64,000 bases of DNA from Pseudonocardia cypriaca (GCF_006717045.1 NZ_VFPH01000002.1:1488001-1552000); one strand, 5' to 3'; shown: positions 1 to 8,364, counted from the first letter of the stretch. The notes: generated by a model from the letters alone, not told the origin. Numbers and translations: made by a program.

Positions 1-292
1 ACGTGCCGAGCACGAGGTTCACCAGGGCCGTCGAGAGCGCCACCACGAGGCTGTTGAGCAGCGCGTACGGGGTGTCGCCCACGGCGTTCGACCCGACGAG
101 GGCCTGGTCGGTGCTCGGGTTCACGAACCCGAGGTAGTTGGCCATCGTCGGATCCGCCGGCAGGAACTGCGGCGGCACGGATGCGGCGTCCACCTCGTGC
201 ATGAAGCTGATGTTGACGATCCAGTAGAACGGCACCACGAGGTACAGCGCGAAACCGATCGCGAGGGCGTAGAGAACGACTTTCCGCGTCAT
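1..292 (-). CDS. Carbohydrate ABC transporter permease, MalG type (partial, 3' end off window)
   Basis: This is the inner-membrane permease subunit of a sugar importer. Only the N-terminal 97 codons are inside the window; the rest runs off the left edge. The visible part has a first transmembrane helix (about residues 5-24, rich in V/L/A/F), a VPFYW segment, an FM turn and the start of the second helix after a LLNSLVVAL stretch, as in MalG/LacG-like permeases. The ATG at 290-292 overlaps the TGA of the upstream permease gene (ATGA), so the two are translationally coupled. The EAA loop that contacts the ATPase lies outside the window. Family assignment is good; the sugar is unknown. Confidence 0.85.
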   Translation of the reverse strand, partial: MTRKVVLYALAIGFALYLVVPFYWIVNISFMHEVDAASVPPQFLPADPTMANYLGFVNPSTDQALVGSNAVGDTPYALLNSLVVALSTALVNLVLGT

Positions 293-1233
293 ACCTCGAT
301 CCGCCCCCTCTGGTACAGCGTCGAGATGTAGCCGATCGAGATCACCAGCGTGACGATCGTGATCACCCAGGAGTACGCGCTGCCCAGGCCGAAGTCGGTG
401 TAGGTCAGCACGGTGCGCACGTTCAGCACGGCGATGACGTTGGTGGCGTCGCCCGGCCCGCCGCCGGTGAGCACGTAGATCGTGTCGAACGCCCGGAACG
501 CGTTCATGGTCTCCAGGATCAGCACGATCAGCAGCGGGTGCAGCAGCCACGGCAACGTGACCTGCGTGAACCGCTGCACGACTCCGGCCCGGTCCACCTT
601 CGCGGCGTCGTACTGCTCGCTCGGGATCGTCGACAGCCCGGCGAGCAGGATGATCACGGTGAACGGCAGCGTGTTCCAGACCTGCGCGAACGCGGTGATG
701 AAGAACGCGCCTGAGGGCGAGGTCAGCCAGGCCTGGTAGGAGTCGATCAGGCCCAACTGCAGCAAGAGGCCGTTGAGCGCACCGGTCTTCGCGTCGAAGA
801 TCGTGCGCCACATCAGGCCGTTGACCACGCCTGGCATCGCCCACGGCAGCAGCACGAGGCTCCGCAGCACGCCGCGGCCGAGGAACGTCTCGTTCAGCAC
901 GAGTGCGAGCGCCGTCCCGAGGACCACCGTCAGGCCGAGCACGACCACCACGAACGCGACGGTGACCCGCAGCGAGCTCAGGAAGATCGGATCGCCGACC
1001 AGCGCGATGTAGTTCTGGAACCATACGAACCGTTCCAGGGCCGGCAGCTTCAGGTTGTACCGGTGCAGGGAGAGCCAGAACGAGTAGCCGATCGGGTACG
1101 CGACCAACAGCCCGATGACGATCATCGCGGGCGCGTTGAGCAGGTACGCGCGGGCGGTGTCGCCGATCCCCTGCCGTGGCGGGCGCGCGCTCCCGGCGCG
1201 CGGCTTCTCCGTGTCGACCGCTGTGAGGGTCAC
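289..1233 (-). CDS. Carbohydrate ABC transporter permease, MalF type
   Basis: A 314-aa membrane subunit of a sugar ABC importer, partner of the permease that follows it. It has about six hydrophobic helices. The first starts near residue 30 (APAMIVIGLLVAYPIGYSFW), and a DAAKVDRAGVVQRFTQVTLP segment in the second half is the EAA loop that docks on the ATPase. The start is a GTG whose codon overlaps the TGA of the binding-protein gene (GTGA), which fixes the start better than a longer open frame that runs into the upstream gene. No ATPase is encoded in this operon, so it probably shares one encoded elsewhere; the MsmK-type ATPase at 60.5-61.7 kb is one candidate, by inference. Confidence 0.92.
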   Translation of the reverse strand: MTLTAVDTEKPRAGSARPPRQGIGDTARAYLLNAPAMIVIGLLVAYPIGYSFWLSLHRYNLKLPALERFVWFQNYIALVGDPIFLSSLRVTVAFVVVVLGLTVVLGTALALVLNETFLGRGVLRSLVLLPWAMPGVVNGLMWRTIFDAKTGALNGLLLQLGLIDSYQAWLTSPSGAFFITAFAQVWNTLPFTVIILLAGLSTIPSEQYDAAKVDRAGVVQRFTQVTLPWLLHPLLIVLILETMNAFRAFDTIYVLTGGGPGDATNVIAVLNVRTVLTYTDFGLGSAYSWVITIVTLVISIGYISTLYQRGRIEV

Positions 1234-2567
1234 GAGTACTTCTGCTTGAGCGACGTCACGGTCGTGGAGAGCGCCTTGACGGCGTCGTCCGGGGAGGTCT
1301 GGTTGGACAGGAGCTGCTGCACGACCTTCTGCTGCTCGTTCTCGTACTCGCTGTACCAGGGCTGCTTGATCGCCGTGCGCGGCCGGGCCAGTGAGGCGAG
1401 GCCCGAGTAGATCGTGGGGTCGGCGAAGGTGGCGAGGCCTGCCTGCACCTCGGGGTCCTGCTCCAGCTTGCGGAAGGGGAAGCCGAGGCCCTTCTTCTGG
1501 AACCAGTACTTCGCCGTGTACGGCACGCCGTCGCCGTCGAAGCCGCCGAGGTAGGTGAGCAGCCGGAACGCCTGGTCCTTGACCTCGGTGTCCTTGCTCA
1601 GCGCGTACATGCGGGTGTTGCTGACGGTGCCGACCACGTTGCCGTCGAGGCTGGGGATGTAGGCGATCTTGAGGTTGCCCGCGGTCTTCGACCGGGCCGG
1701 GTCGTTGTAGTCCCGCAGCGCGTACCGGGCGCCGATCGTGAACGCGTACCGCTCGTTCTTCATCGCGTCGTCGAGCGGCACCGGCAGCAGCTGGAGCACG
1801 GCCGGGTCGATCACCTTCGTGACGGTGGCGGCGCGCTGCAGCCAGGCGAAGACGTCGCGAACCGTGGGGTCGGGGCCGTCCATGACCGGGTTCCCCGCGG
1901 CGTCGAACACGTCGCCGCCGCTGGCGAAGACGAGGCCCCACGCCCACCCCCACCAGGTGTCCTGCAGCTGGGCCGTGAGGCCGATCGGGAACTCGAGGAT
2001 GCCGGCGTCCTTGATCCGCTGCGACTGCTGCTCAAGCTCGTCGAGGCTCTTGGGAGGCGCCGAGATCCCGGCCTTCGCGAGGATGGCCTCGTTGTAGATC
2101 AGGCACTGCGAGTCGGTGTAGTACGGCAGCCCGTACCGCTTGCCGTCGACCGTCATCGCCTCGGCGTTGGACGGGTAGATCCCGGCGTAGACGTCGTCGA
2201 CGCCGGGCAGCCCGTCCAGGGGCTGCAGGTACTCGGCGGCCACCCAGCCGGCAAGTGAGTCGTCGTACACGTAGAGGGCGTCCGGCCCGTCGCCCGCGGT
2301 GAACTCCGCGACGGTCTTCTGCACGTACTGGGCGCTGGTGATCGGCGTGTACTCGACCGGGACGTCCGGGTTGAGCTGTTTGAAGCGGTCGACGTTCTGC
2401 TGGACGAGGGCGGACTCGTAGTCCCAGCCGGAGAACTTCACGGCACCGGAACCGCTGCCGCCACCGCCCCCGCAGGCGGCCAGTACCGAGCTCAGCGCGG
2501 GCAGGCTCGCGGTGAGGGCGCCGAGCTGCAGCACCCGGCGACGGCTGAGGGAGGTCTCCGGCGTCAT
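1230..2567 (-). CDS. Extracellular sugar-binding lipoprotein (ABC solute-binding protein family 1)
   Basis: A 445-aa substrate-binding lipoprotein that delivers sugar to the permeases downstream. The N-terminus holds a twin-arginine motif (SRRRVLQLG), a hydrophobic stretch and a lipobox (LAAC) followed by a glycine/serine linker. This suggests Tat export and then lipid anchoring. The body has typical family-1 elements: FKQLNPDVPVEYTPI early, LYVYDDSLAGWVAAEYLQPL, and a GLPYYTDSQCLIYN strand. The ATG overlaps the TGA of the regulator gene by 4 bp, and its own stop overlaps the GTG of the permease. The whole operon is therefore read as one coupled unit. Substrate cannot be told from sequence alone. 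Confidence 0.93.
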   Translation of the reverse strand: MTPETSLSRRRVLQLGALTASLPALSSVLAACGGGGGSGSGAVKFSGWDYESALVQQNVDRFKQLNPDVPVEYTPITSAQYVQKTVAEFTAGDGPDALYVYDDSLAGWVAAEYLQPLDGLPGVDDVYAGIYPSNAEAMTVDGKRYGLPYYTDSQCLIYNEAILAKAGISAPPKSLDELEQQSQRIKDAGILEFPIGLTAQLQDTWWGWAWGLVFASGGDVFDAAGNPVMDGPDPTVRDVFAWLQRAATVTKVIDPAVLQLLPVPLDDAMKNERYAFTIGARYALRDYNDPARSKTAGNLKIAYIPSLDGNVVGTVSNTRMYALSKDTEVKDQAFRLLTYLGGFDGDGVPYTAKYWFQKKGLGFPFRKLEQDPEVQAGLATFADPTIYSGLASLARPRTAIKQPWYSEYENEQQKVVQQLLSNQTSPDDAVKALSTTVTSLKQKYS

Positions 2568-3874
2568 TGCACGTCCTCTCCGATCGCCGCGGCGATCGTC
2601 AGCTGGTAGAGACTGGTCGGCCTTCCCCTGCGGTTGGCCTGGGCACTGCCTTGCGGCACGGCCAGGCCGCTCGCGGTCAACTTGCGGATCAGCCGGCGCC
2701 CGCTGGGATCGGTGATGTGGAGCGCGTCGGCGAGATCGCCGGGCGACAGCGGCCGCCCGGCCAGCGTGCGGTCGAGCGCCGCGAGCCGCGAGATCGTGGC
2801 GGCGGACAGCCCGGCGCGGCGGGCGAGCCGTTCGAGATCGGGCCCGTGCTCGCGGTAGGTGAAGCGGAGCGGCGTGGCGCCGGGCCGCAACGGCCCGACC
2901 ATCACGCCGTCCTCGTCCATCAGGAAGCCGCACGGCGCGCCGGTCTGCTCGGCCTGCGCCACGGCCTTCTCGGCGAGCACCACGCACTTGCGGGCCGACG
3001 ACCCGAAGCCGAAGCCGGCAGCCACGCGGATCCCGAGGCTCTCGTGCGCCGTGCCGACCACGGGCAGTGCCGACCAGTTGCCGGTGACCTCGTTGAAAAG
3101 CGCCCGGTGGGCCAGCACGGCAACACCGCGACTCCCCCGCGTGTCGACCCATGCGTCCGCGAACTCCGGGGTGTTGAGCAGCATGTTCAGCAGCCCGACA
3201 CGGGCGCGGTCGAGGTTGGAGTCCCCCTCGAAGTCGACCACCGAGAAGATGCCGGCCGCGAACGACATCTCCTTGGCCCGCTGCGACTGGATCCGCAGCA
3301 CCAGCTCGTGCAGCTCCGCGCGCACGGTGGACTCCAGCGGCACGACGTTGAGCACGCGGTCCCGGTTGCCCAGCGCCCGCGTCACCTCGCTGCGGACCGT
3401 GATGACGAAGCCGTCCGAGTGCTCGGCCAGGAACTTCTCGTGGAACTCGATGATCTGCGGGTACGAGATGTCCGCCGCATAGGGCAGGCACGTGACCTGG
3501 TCGGGCTCCATGCCGAGCGCCGTGGTCACGTCGTCCACGACCGACCGGTCGAAGGTGTCGATGCTGACGGGCGCGGGCGCCCACCCCTGCCGCAGGGCGC
3601 GGCCGAGCGTGAGCGTGAGCTCGAGTGCCGCGTACCGGTTGATGGTCAGCGGCAGGTCCGGCGGCAGCAGGTCGCGGCACGCGTCGTAGGGCACGCGGCC
3701 CAGCAGCATCCCGTCCAGCCGGACGCGGTTCAGCAGCGCCTGGACCTTGGGCCGGATCTCGCGCTCCTGCTCGTAGACCACCAGCTCCAGCTGGACGCCG
3801 GTGAGCATCTCGCTCGCCATCGCCAGCCGAGCGCGGTGGGACGTGTGCAGGACTAGCCCGAGAACCATTCGCAT
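2564..3874 (-). CDS. Transcriptional regulator with degenerate GGDEF-like domain and C-terminal winged HTH
   Basis: A 436-aa protein, first gene of the sugar-transport operon, so probably its autoregulated local regulator. The N-terminal 170 residues look like a sensory region of unknown fold. The middle (about 180-320) has the pattern of a GGDEF domain that lost its active site: an FSVVDF strand where cyclases have the metal-binding aspartates, GSRGVAVL in place of GGDEF, then a VAAGFGFG strand and an AEKAVAQAEQTG helix as at the end of GGDEF domains. The last 100 residues contain helix-turn-helix elements (LARRAGLSAATISRLAAL and a wing before YQLTIAAA). Two in-frame ATGs lie at 3874 and 3868, and no Shine-Dalgarno is obvious before either. 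It is not a typical LacI or GntR regulator of sugar operons. Confidence 0.7.
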   Translation of the reverse strand: MRMVLGLVLHTSHRARLAMASEMLTGVQLELVVYEQEREIRPKVQALLNRVRLDGMLLGRVPYDACRDLLPPDLPLTINRYAALELTLTLGRALRQGWAPAPVSIDTFDRSVVDDVTTALGMEPDQVTCLPYAADISYPQIIEFHEKFLAEHSDGFVITVRSEVTRALGNRDRVLNVVPLESTVRAELHELVLRIQSQRAKEMSFAAGIFSVVDFEGDSNLDRARVGLLNMLLNTPEFADAWVDTRGSRGVAVLAHRALFNEVTGNWSALPVVGTAHESLGIRVAAGFGFGSSARKCVVLAEKAVAQAEQTGAPCGFLMDEDGVMVGPLRPGATPLRFTYREHGPDLERLARRAGLSAATISRLAALDRTLAGRPLSPGDLADALHITDPSGRRLIRKLTASGLAVPQGSAQANRRGRPTSLYQLTIAAAIGEDVQ

Positions 3875-3895
3875 GCGGCCGCCAATACGATCCAC

Positions 3896-3913
3896 GTTCG
3901 TAAATAGTTCGTT
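3896..3913. promoter_or_regulatory. Direct repeat upstream of the sugar operon (candidate operator)
   Basis: Two copies of GTTCGT(A/T) start at 3896 and 3907, exactly 11 bp apart, so they lie on the same face of the helix. The stretch is A/T-rich compared with its surroundings and sits 22-39 bp before the first gene of the operon. On the minus strand it includes TATTTA, a possible -10 element. It is a plausible autoregulatory site, but this is unproven. Confidence 0.35.
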
Positions 3914-4061
3914 TGAGCGATTTCCGGTACCGTGCCACGACTGGTGAAGGCGGTCAAGAGTGCGTTTTCCCGATGCGGCGTAACGCGCGGCGACCATCAG
4001 AACGAGGGCAGTAACGATCAGCCGCTGATCACCCCACCTGCCGGCCCTCGGAGGCGCGAGC

Positions 4062-5282
4062 ATGAACGCAACCGGCGGTATCGACGCTCTCACCGCGCCG
4101 TCGATCGAGTCCGCCAAGATTGCTTTCGCGGCCATCGCGGAGACCGTCGACGTCGTCGGCGGCGACTGCCGGGCGGTGTGCGAGACGCTGAGCTCCCTGA
4201 GCGACGCGCTGAACGTGCTCACCGAGAACGAGACCCCCGACGGCGGACTGAGCGGGGCCGGCCTCACCGCCCTGCCGATGCTGGCCGCCGTCCGGGCCGC
4301 GAAGGCGATCGCGAGCAGGTACGTCGGACAGCAGACGGGCACCTCGCTCGACACGTGGGTCGACCTCGTCACCGACGCTTCGGCGCAGTTCGAGGCCTAC
4401 CTCGCGCAGCTGGACACCGTCAACGGGATCGCCGAGCGGTACCGCTCGGCCGACCACGACCCGGAACAGGTGCAGGAGGACCTCGACGTCCTCGAACAGA
4501 CCCGGTGGCAGACCCGGGCGTGGAAACAGATCCTGGGCCGCGTGGCGAGGCTCGGCCAGCTCGTCGACGCGATCCTGCAGGCGCAGATCCACGACGACGC
4601 CGCACCGCCGGAAGCCGCCCCCCGGACCGGCGGCTTCTCGGGGTCGCTGCAGAGGCGGCTCCAGGACGTCCAGACCCGGACCGCCGACAAGACCAGCGAC
4701 CTGCGCGAATGGGTGCTGCAGCCGTTCGTCGAGATCCGGGACCGGGTGAGGGAGCTGCCCGCCCAGACCCAGCGGCTCTCCGGCCAGATCGAGACCCTCG
4801 AGATCCTGCTCGACCTCGAGGTCGCCACCATCCGCGCCTGCGCCGGGGAGATCTCCCCCGCGGCGGCGCGCGTCGTCGGCATCAGGGTGGCGGCGGCCAT
4901 CGTCCTCCCGGACCTCGTCCGCAGGCGCCGCGACGCCGAGGAGACCACGGCGAGGTTCGAGAACTACCTGGCCCGCCTCGACGCCGCCCATCGCAGCGGC
5001 AACATCGGCGACCAGGTCCACGCCGTGCTGCGCGACGAGTACCGCGCCGGCCTGCACGCCGGTCGCGCCGAGCTCGCAGCGCTCGAAGCACGGGCCCAGG
5101 CGTGGCGGGCCGACGGGCCGGCCGTCCTCGCCGCGTGCGCCCACTGGATGGCCGTCGAGCTGGACGTACTCACCGCCCGGTCGCTGATCGAGCAGCAGGA
5201 ACCGCCCGGTGACCGGCGGCGCCTGCTGGAACGGGAGCGGCGGCGCCTCGACGAGGCGCGTGGTCTACTCGCCTCGCTGTGA
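4062..5282 (+). CDS. Hypothetical alpha-helical protein
   Basis: I do not recognise this 406-aa protein. It has no signal peptide and no transmembrane helix. Its sequence is dominated by amphipathic helices rich in A, L, E, R and D with heptad-like spacing, for example around residues 215-265 (RDRVRELPAQTQRLSGQIET) and at the C-terminus (RRRLLERERRRLDEARGLL). These look coiled-coil-forming. A good Shine-Dalgarno (GGAGG) lies 8 bp before the ATG. It ends only 3 bp before the convergent ABC ATPase gene. TelA-like or scaffold roles are possible, but nothing in the sequence decides this. Confidence 0.75.
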   Translation: MNATGGIDALTAPSIESAKIAFAAIAETVDVVGGDCRAVCETLSSLSDALNVLTENETPDGGLSGAGLTALPMLAAVRAAKAIASRYVGQQTGTSLDTWVDLVTDASAQFEAYLAQLDTVNGIAERYRSADHDPEQVQEDLDVLEQTRWQTRAWKQILGRVARLGQLVDAILQAQIHDDAAPPEAAPRTGGFSGSLQRRLQDVQTRTADKTSDLREWVLQPFVEIRDRVRELPAQTQRLSGQIETLEILLDLEVATIRACAGEISPAAARVVGIRVAAAIVLPDLVRRRRDAEETTARFENYLARLDAAHRSGNIGDQVHAVLRDEYRAGLHAGRAELAALEARAQAWRADGPAVLAACAHWMAVELDVLTARSLIEQQEPPGDRRRLLERERRRLDEARGLLASL

Positions 5283-5285
5283 CCG

Positions 5286-5972
5286 TCAGCCGACCAGCGC
5301 ACCCCCCGCGGCTTTGTCGCTCACGATCCGGCCGTCCTGCAGCACGACGACCCGCCTGGCGAGCATGGCCACGCTGCGCTCGTGGGTGATGAGCACGATG
5401 GTGTGCCCTTCGTGGTTGAGCTCGCAGAACAGGTCCATGATCTCGGTGGTCGCGTGGGAGTCGAGGTTCCCGGTCGGCTCGTCGGCGAGGATCATCCGCG
5501 GGTCGGTGACGAGGGCTCGCGCGATGGCCACGCGTTGCTGCTCGCCGCCCGACAGCTGGTTGGGCATGTGGTGCGACCGCTCGCCGAGCCACACCCGCTC
5601 CAGCGCGGCACGCGCGCGGCGCTTGCGATCGTGGGTTCCCGCGTAGATGAGCGGGAGCTCCACGTTGGCCTGCGCGCTCGTGCGCGCGACGAGGTTGAAG
5701 GACTGGAACACGAACCCGATCCGCAGGTTGCGGATCCTGGCGAGCTGGTTCTCCGAGAGCGAGCCGACGTCGGTGCCGCCGAGCCGGTAGACGCCGGATG
5801 TGGGCGAGTCCATGCAGCCGAGGACGTTCATGAGCGTGGTCTTGCCCGACCCGGAAGATCCCATGATCGCGACGAACTCCCCCTCCGCGATCGACAGGTC
5901 GATGCGATCGAGCGCGCGCACTTCGATGGAGCCGGAGCGATAGATCTTCGAAACGGAATCGAGCTCGATCAT
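5286..5972 (-). CDS. ABC transporter ATP-binding protein, LolD/MacB type (orphan)
   Basis: A 228-aa ATPase of the lipoprotein/macrolide exporter class. Clear motifs are Walker A GSSGSGKTT near residue 37, the Q-loop in FVFQSFNL, the signature LSGGEQQR, Walker B MILADEPTGNLDS and a switch histidine in VLITHE. The EPTGNLDS form is typical of LolD/MacB/FtsE relatives, which work with FtsX/MacB-like permeases. No such permease is next to it; the neighbours are a helical protein of unknown function and a methyltransferase. It is therefore an orphan ATPase. Its Shine-Dalgarno (GAGGAGAAAG) lies inside a perfect inverted repeat, annotated separately. Confidence 0.92.
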   Translation of the reverse strand: MIELDSVSKIYRSGSIEVRALDRIDLSIAEGEFVAIMGSSGSGKTTLMNVLGCMDSPTSGVYRLGGTDVGSLSENQLARIRNLRIGFVFQSFNLVARTSAQANVELPLIYAGTHDRKRRARAALERVWLGERSHHMPNQLSGGEQQRVAIARALVTDPRMILADEPTGNLDSHATTEIMDLFCELNHEGHTIVLITHERSVAMLARRVVVLQDGRIVSDKAAGGALVG

Positions 5973-5974
5973 TA

Positions 5975-5996
5975 ACTTTCTCCTCGTCGAGAAAGT
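5975..5996 (-). promoter_or_regulatory. Inverted repeat covering the Shine-Dalgarno of the orphan ABC ATPase gene
   Basis: A perfect 8-bp inverted repeat, ACTTTCTC and GAGAAAGT with a 6-nt spacer, lies 2 bp before the ATG. In the minus-strand transcript the 3' arm contains the Shine-Dalgarno, so the hairpin would hide the ribosome site. As DNA it could equally be an operator. The structure is seen directly; the function is inferred. Confidence 0.45.
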
Positions 5997-6094
5997 GCGA
6001 GAACTGCATCGTCCTTCCGATCACGCGGGACGTCAACGCCCCTATCCGCCCGAAGATCACGCGGACGGCGGCGTCGTACCACCCCGGAAGGCCC

Positions 6095-6100
6095 TAACCT
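6095..6100 (+). promoter_or_regulatory. -10 box (TAACCT) of a probable leaderless transcript
   Basis: TAACCT fits the actinobacterial TANNNT -10 consensus. It is followed by exactly 6 nt and then the ATG of the methyltransferase gene, which has no Shine-Dalgarno. Transcription would start at or next to the A of the start codon. Confidence 0.5.
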
Positions 6101-6106
6101 CGCCGC

Positions 6107-6928
6107 ATGCCCGACAGCCCGGTCGCACCGCCCCCGGAGTACCTGAAGATCCCGAGTGCGGCGCGGGTGTGGAACTACTGGCTGGGCGGCAAGGACCACT
6201 ACGAGGTGGACCGCGCCGCCGGACGTGCGGTCGAGGCGGCCTACCCGCAGATCGTCACGCTGGCCCGCCGGTCGAGGCAGTTCCTCATCCGCGCCGTGCG
6301 CCTGCTCGCCGGGGAGCTCGGGGTGCGCCAGTTCCTCGATATCGGCACCGGGTTGCCCACGATGCTGAACACGCACGAGGTCGCGCAGTCGATCGCGCCC
6401 GACTGCCGGGTGGTCTACGTCGACAACGATCCGATCGTGCTCGCCCATGCGCGGGCTCTGCTCACCAACACGACTCCGGAAGGCGTCACCACGTACGTCG
6501 ATGCGGATGTGCGCGACATCGAGACGATCGTTTCGGATGCCCGCAACGTTCTGAACTTCAACGAACCGATAGCGGTGATGTTCCTCGGCATCCTCGGCTA
6601 CGTACCGGACCACGACGAGGCAAGGTCCATCGTGACGCGGGTGATGGACGCGGTCGCACCCGGCAGCTACCTCCTCGTGCGCCACAACACCGACAGCGGC
6701 GCGGCGGTGCGCGAGGCGGCCGACAGGTACGCGGAGAGCGGCGCCGACCCGTACCACCTGCGCACCGTCGCACAGCTCCACGAGCTCTTCAGCGGCCTCG
6801 AGCTGGTCGAGCCCGGCCTGGTGCCCGTGGAGCTGTGGCGCCCGGACGAGCCGGGGCCGGGCAACGCTGCCGAGCACACCGGCGACCACGGCGGTCTCGC
6901 CCGCAAGCCGATCAGCCCCGGCGCGTGA
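6107..6928 (+). CDS. SAM-dependent methyltransferase, PF04672 (DUF574) family
   Basis: A 273-aa protein of the actinobacterial S-adenosylmethionine methyltransferase family PF04672. Family marks are the N-terminal PSAARVWNYWLGGKDHYEVD segment, the SAM-binding FLDIGTGLPTM loop (about residues 80-90), the acidic end of the next strand in RVVYVDNDPIVLAHA, and a DVRD motif before the MFLGILGYVPD strand. The substrate is unknown; these genes are usually present in many copies in actinobacteria. The start has no Shine-Dalgarno but a TANNNT box 6 nt upstream, consistent with a leaderless message. Its 3' end overlaps the convergent oxidoreductase gene by 17 bp. Confidence 0.93.
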   Translation: MPDSPVAPPPEYLKIPSAARVWNYWLGGKDHYEVDRAAGRAVEAAYPQIVTLARRSRQFLIRAVRLLAGELGVRQFLDIGTGLPTMLNTHEVAQSIAPDCRVVYVDNDPIVLAHARALLTNTTPEGVTTYVDADVRDIETIVSDARNVLNFNEPIAVMFLGILGYVPDHDEARSIVTRVMDAVAPGSYLLVRHNTDSGAAVREAADRYAESGADPYHLRTVAQLHELFSGLELVEPGLVPVELWRPDEPGPGNAAEHTGDHGGLARKPISPGA

Positions 6929-7787
6929 CCACCTCGTACAGGCTGGTCCAGTTGTCGCTGCCGTGCCCGGCGGCGATGGCGCGGTCGTAGAGGGACTTCA
7001 CCGCCTCGGGCAGGACGGTGTCGAGACCCGCCGCCGTGCCGGCGGCGACGATGTGGTCGGCGGTGGCGCCCATCATCACGACCGTGCTGAGGTCGCCCGG
7101 GTACGAGCGGGCGTCGACGTGCGCGGCGGTCTCGTCCACGAACATGGCGGCCAGCTCGAGGGTCTCCCGCATGTACGGCGCGAGCTCCTTGGCAGCGACG
7201 CCCGCAGATCCGATCAGCGCCGCCGCCTGCAGCTCCCCGGCCAGCGCGGTGAGGAACACCGTCAGCAACGCCTGGTAGAACAGCTGGGCGAGCGCGGGGT
7301 CGGACCCCCGGTAGTCCGGCCGCCCGATCACCCGCAGCGTCGCCTCGTGGGCGTCGAAGAGGGCGCGGGGGCCGCTGTAGAAGACGTACGCGCCTTCCTC
7401 CCCCACCATCGGCGCGGGCACCATGATCCCGCCCGCGAGCAGCTGCGCCCCGCGCTCCGCCAGCCACTCGGCGGCCTCGCGGGTTTTCTGCGGGCTGTCG
7501 GAGCTGATGTTGGCGATCACGCGGCCCGCCAGCGCGTCCTCTGCCTGGCCGAGGATGTCGTACATCGCCTGGTAGTCGGTGAGGGAGAGGACGACCAGCT
7601 CGCTCGCGGCAACGGCGTCGGCCGGTGACGCCGCGCGCACCGCCCCTTCCTCGACGAGCGCGTCGGCGCGGCTCGCGGTGCGGTTCCAGACGGTCGTGGG
7701 GTGCCCGGCGGCGAGGAACTTGCGCACCATCGCCTGGCCCATCGGGCCGAGACCGATCACGGTCACCGGCTTCTCGTTCGCTGTCAT
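6912..7787 (-). CDS. NADPH-dependent imine reductase-like oxidoreductase (beta-hydroxyacid dehydrogenase superfamily)
   Basis: A 291-aa cytosolic oxidoreductase. The N-terminal Rossmann domain starts with VIGLGPMGQAMVRKFLAAGH and TTVWNRTASRADAL, where the basic residues favour NADP(H). The GGIMVPAPMVGEEGAYVFYSG segment is the signature I associate with imine reductases rather than 3-hydroxyisobutyrate dehydrogenase, because the catalytic lysine region of the latter is not present. The C-terminal half is the helical dimerisation domain. I chose the ATG at 7787 because GAGG lies 8 bp before it; a longer frame starts 27 bp upstream. The natural substrate is not evident. It is followed upstream by an Lrp-type regulator in the same orientation. 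Confidence 0.88.
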   Translation of the reverse strand: MTANEKPVTVIGLGPMGQAMVRKFLAAGHPTTVWNRTASRADALVEEGAVRAASPADAVAASELVVLSLTDYQAMYDILGQAEDALAGRVIANISSDSPQKTREAAEWLAERGAQLLAGGIMVPAPMVGEEGAYVFYSGPRALFDAHEATLRVIGRPDYRGSDPALAQLFYQALLTVFLTALAGELQAAALIGSAGVAAKELAPYMRETLELAAMFVDETAAHVDARSYPGDLSTVVMMGATADHIVAAGTAAGLDTVLPEAVKSLYDRAIAAGHGSDNWTSLYEVVTRRG

Positions 7788-7856
7788 GGCACCAGCCTCG
7801 GCGTCGCCGCGCACGGTTCTCCGACGGTCGGCGCACGATCCTCGTGCGCCTCGGGG

Positions 7857-8324
7857 TCAGCGAGCGGTGGCTCCGACGTTCTCGACGTCCTCGAACACCA
7901 GCGAGGTGCGGGTGGCGATCACCTCCGGAATGGCCTGCAGCTCGTTCAGCACCACCTCCCGCAGGGCGGCGTTGTCGGCCGCGCGCACCAGCAGGATCAC
8001 GTCGAACTCGCCGCCCACGAGGGCCATGTGGTGCACCTCCGGAATGGCCTGCAGCCGCGCCTTGAGCTCGCGCCACGAGTTCTGCCGGACCGTGAGCGTG
8101 ATGTAGGCGGAGGTGCCGAGGCCGATCGCGGCCGGGTCGACGGTGGCGGTGAAGCCGGTGATCGCGCCGGAGGAGGTCAGCCGTTCGAGGCGGGTGTAGG
8201 CGTTGGCGCGGGAGATGCGGACCTCCTCCGCGAGCGCGCGCACAGAGAGCCTGCCGTCGCGGCGGAGCGCGTCGATGATGCGGCGGTCGATGTCGTCGAG
8301 CTGCACGGCCACCTGTCTCGCCAC
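7857..8324 (-). CDS. Lrp/AsnC family transcriptional regulator
   Basis: A 155-aa regulator of the feast/famine class. Residues 8-60 form the winged HTH (DDIDRRIIDALRRDGRLSVR, then SRANAYTRLERL). Residues 70-150 form the RAM ligand-binding domain (FTATVDPAAIGL, HHMALVGGEFDVILLVRA). These proteins sense amino acids and form octamers. It is divergent from the 2-oxoacid dehydrogenase operon, whose substrates come from branched-chain amino acids. A role as its activator or repressor (as BkdR does in other bacteria) is therefore a strong inference. Start codon is GTG. The 148-bp intergenic region carries inverted and direct repeats suited to such a regulator. Confidence 0.93.
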   Translation of the reverse strand: MARQVAVQLDDIDRRIIDALRRDGRLSVRALAEEVRISRANAYTRLERLTSSGAITGFTATVDPAAIGLGTSAYITLTVRQNSWRELKARLQAIPEVHHMALVGGEFDVILLVRAADNAALREVVLNELQAIPEVIATRTSLVFEDVENVGATAR

Positions 8325-8364
8325 CCCCGGTACCGAAGGGCCGATCCCGGTCGATCGGCTCGCG

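Noticed and set aside
2567..3856. Long open frame (about 430 codons) on the plus strand opposite the sugar-operon regulator
   Set aside because: It is a high-GC shadow of the regulator. The regulator has domain patterns, and its stop is coupled to the next gene; the shadow has no protein features.
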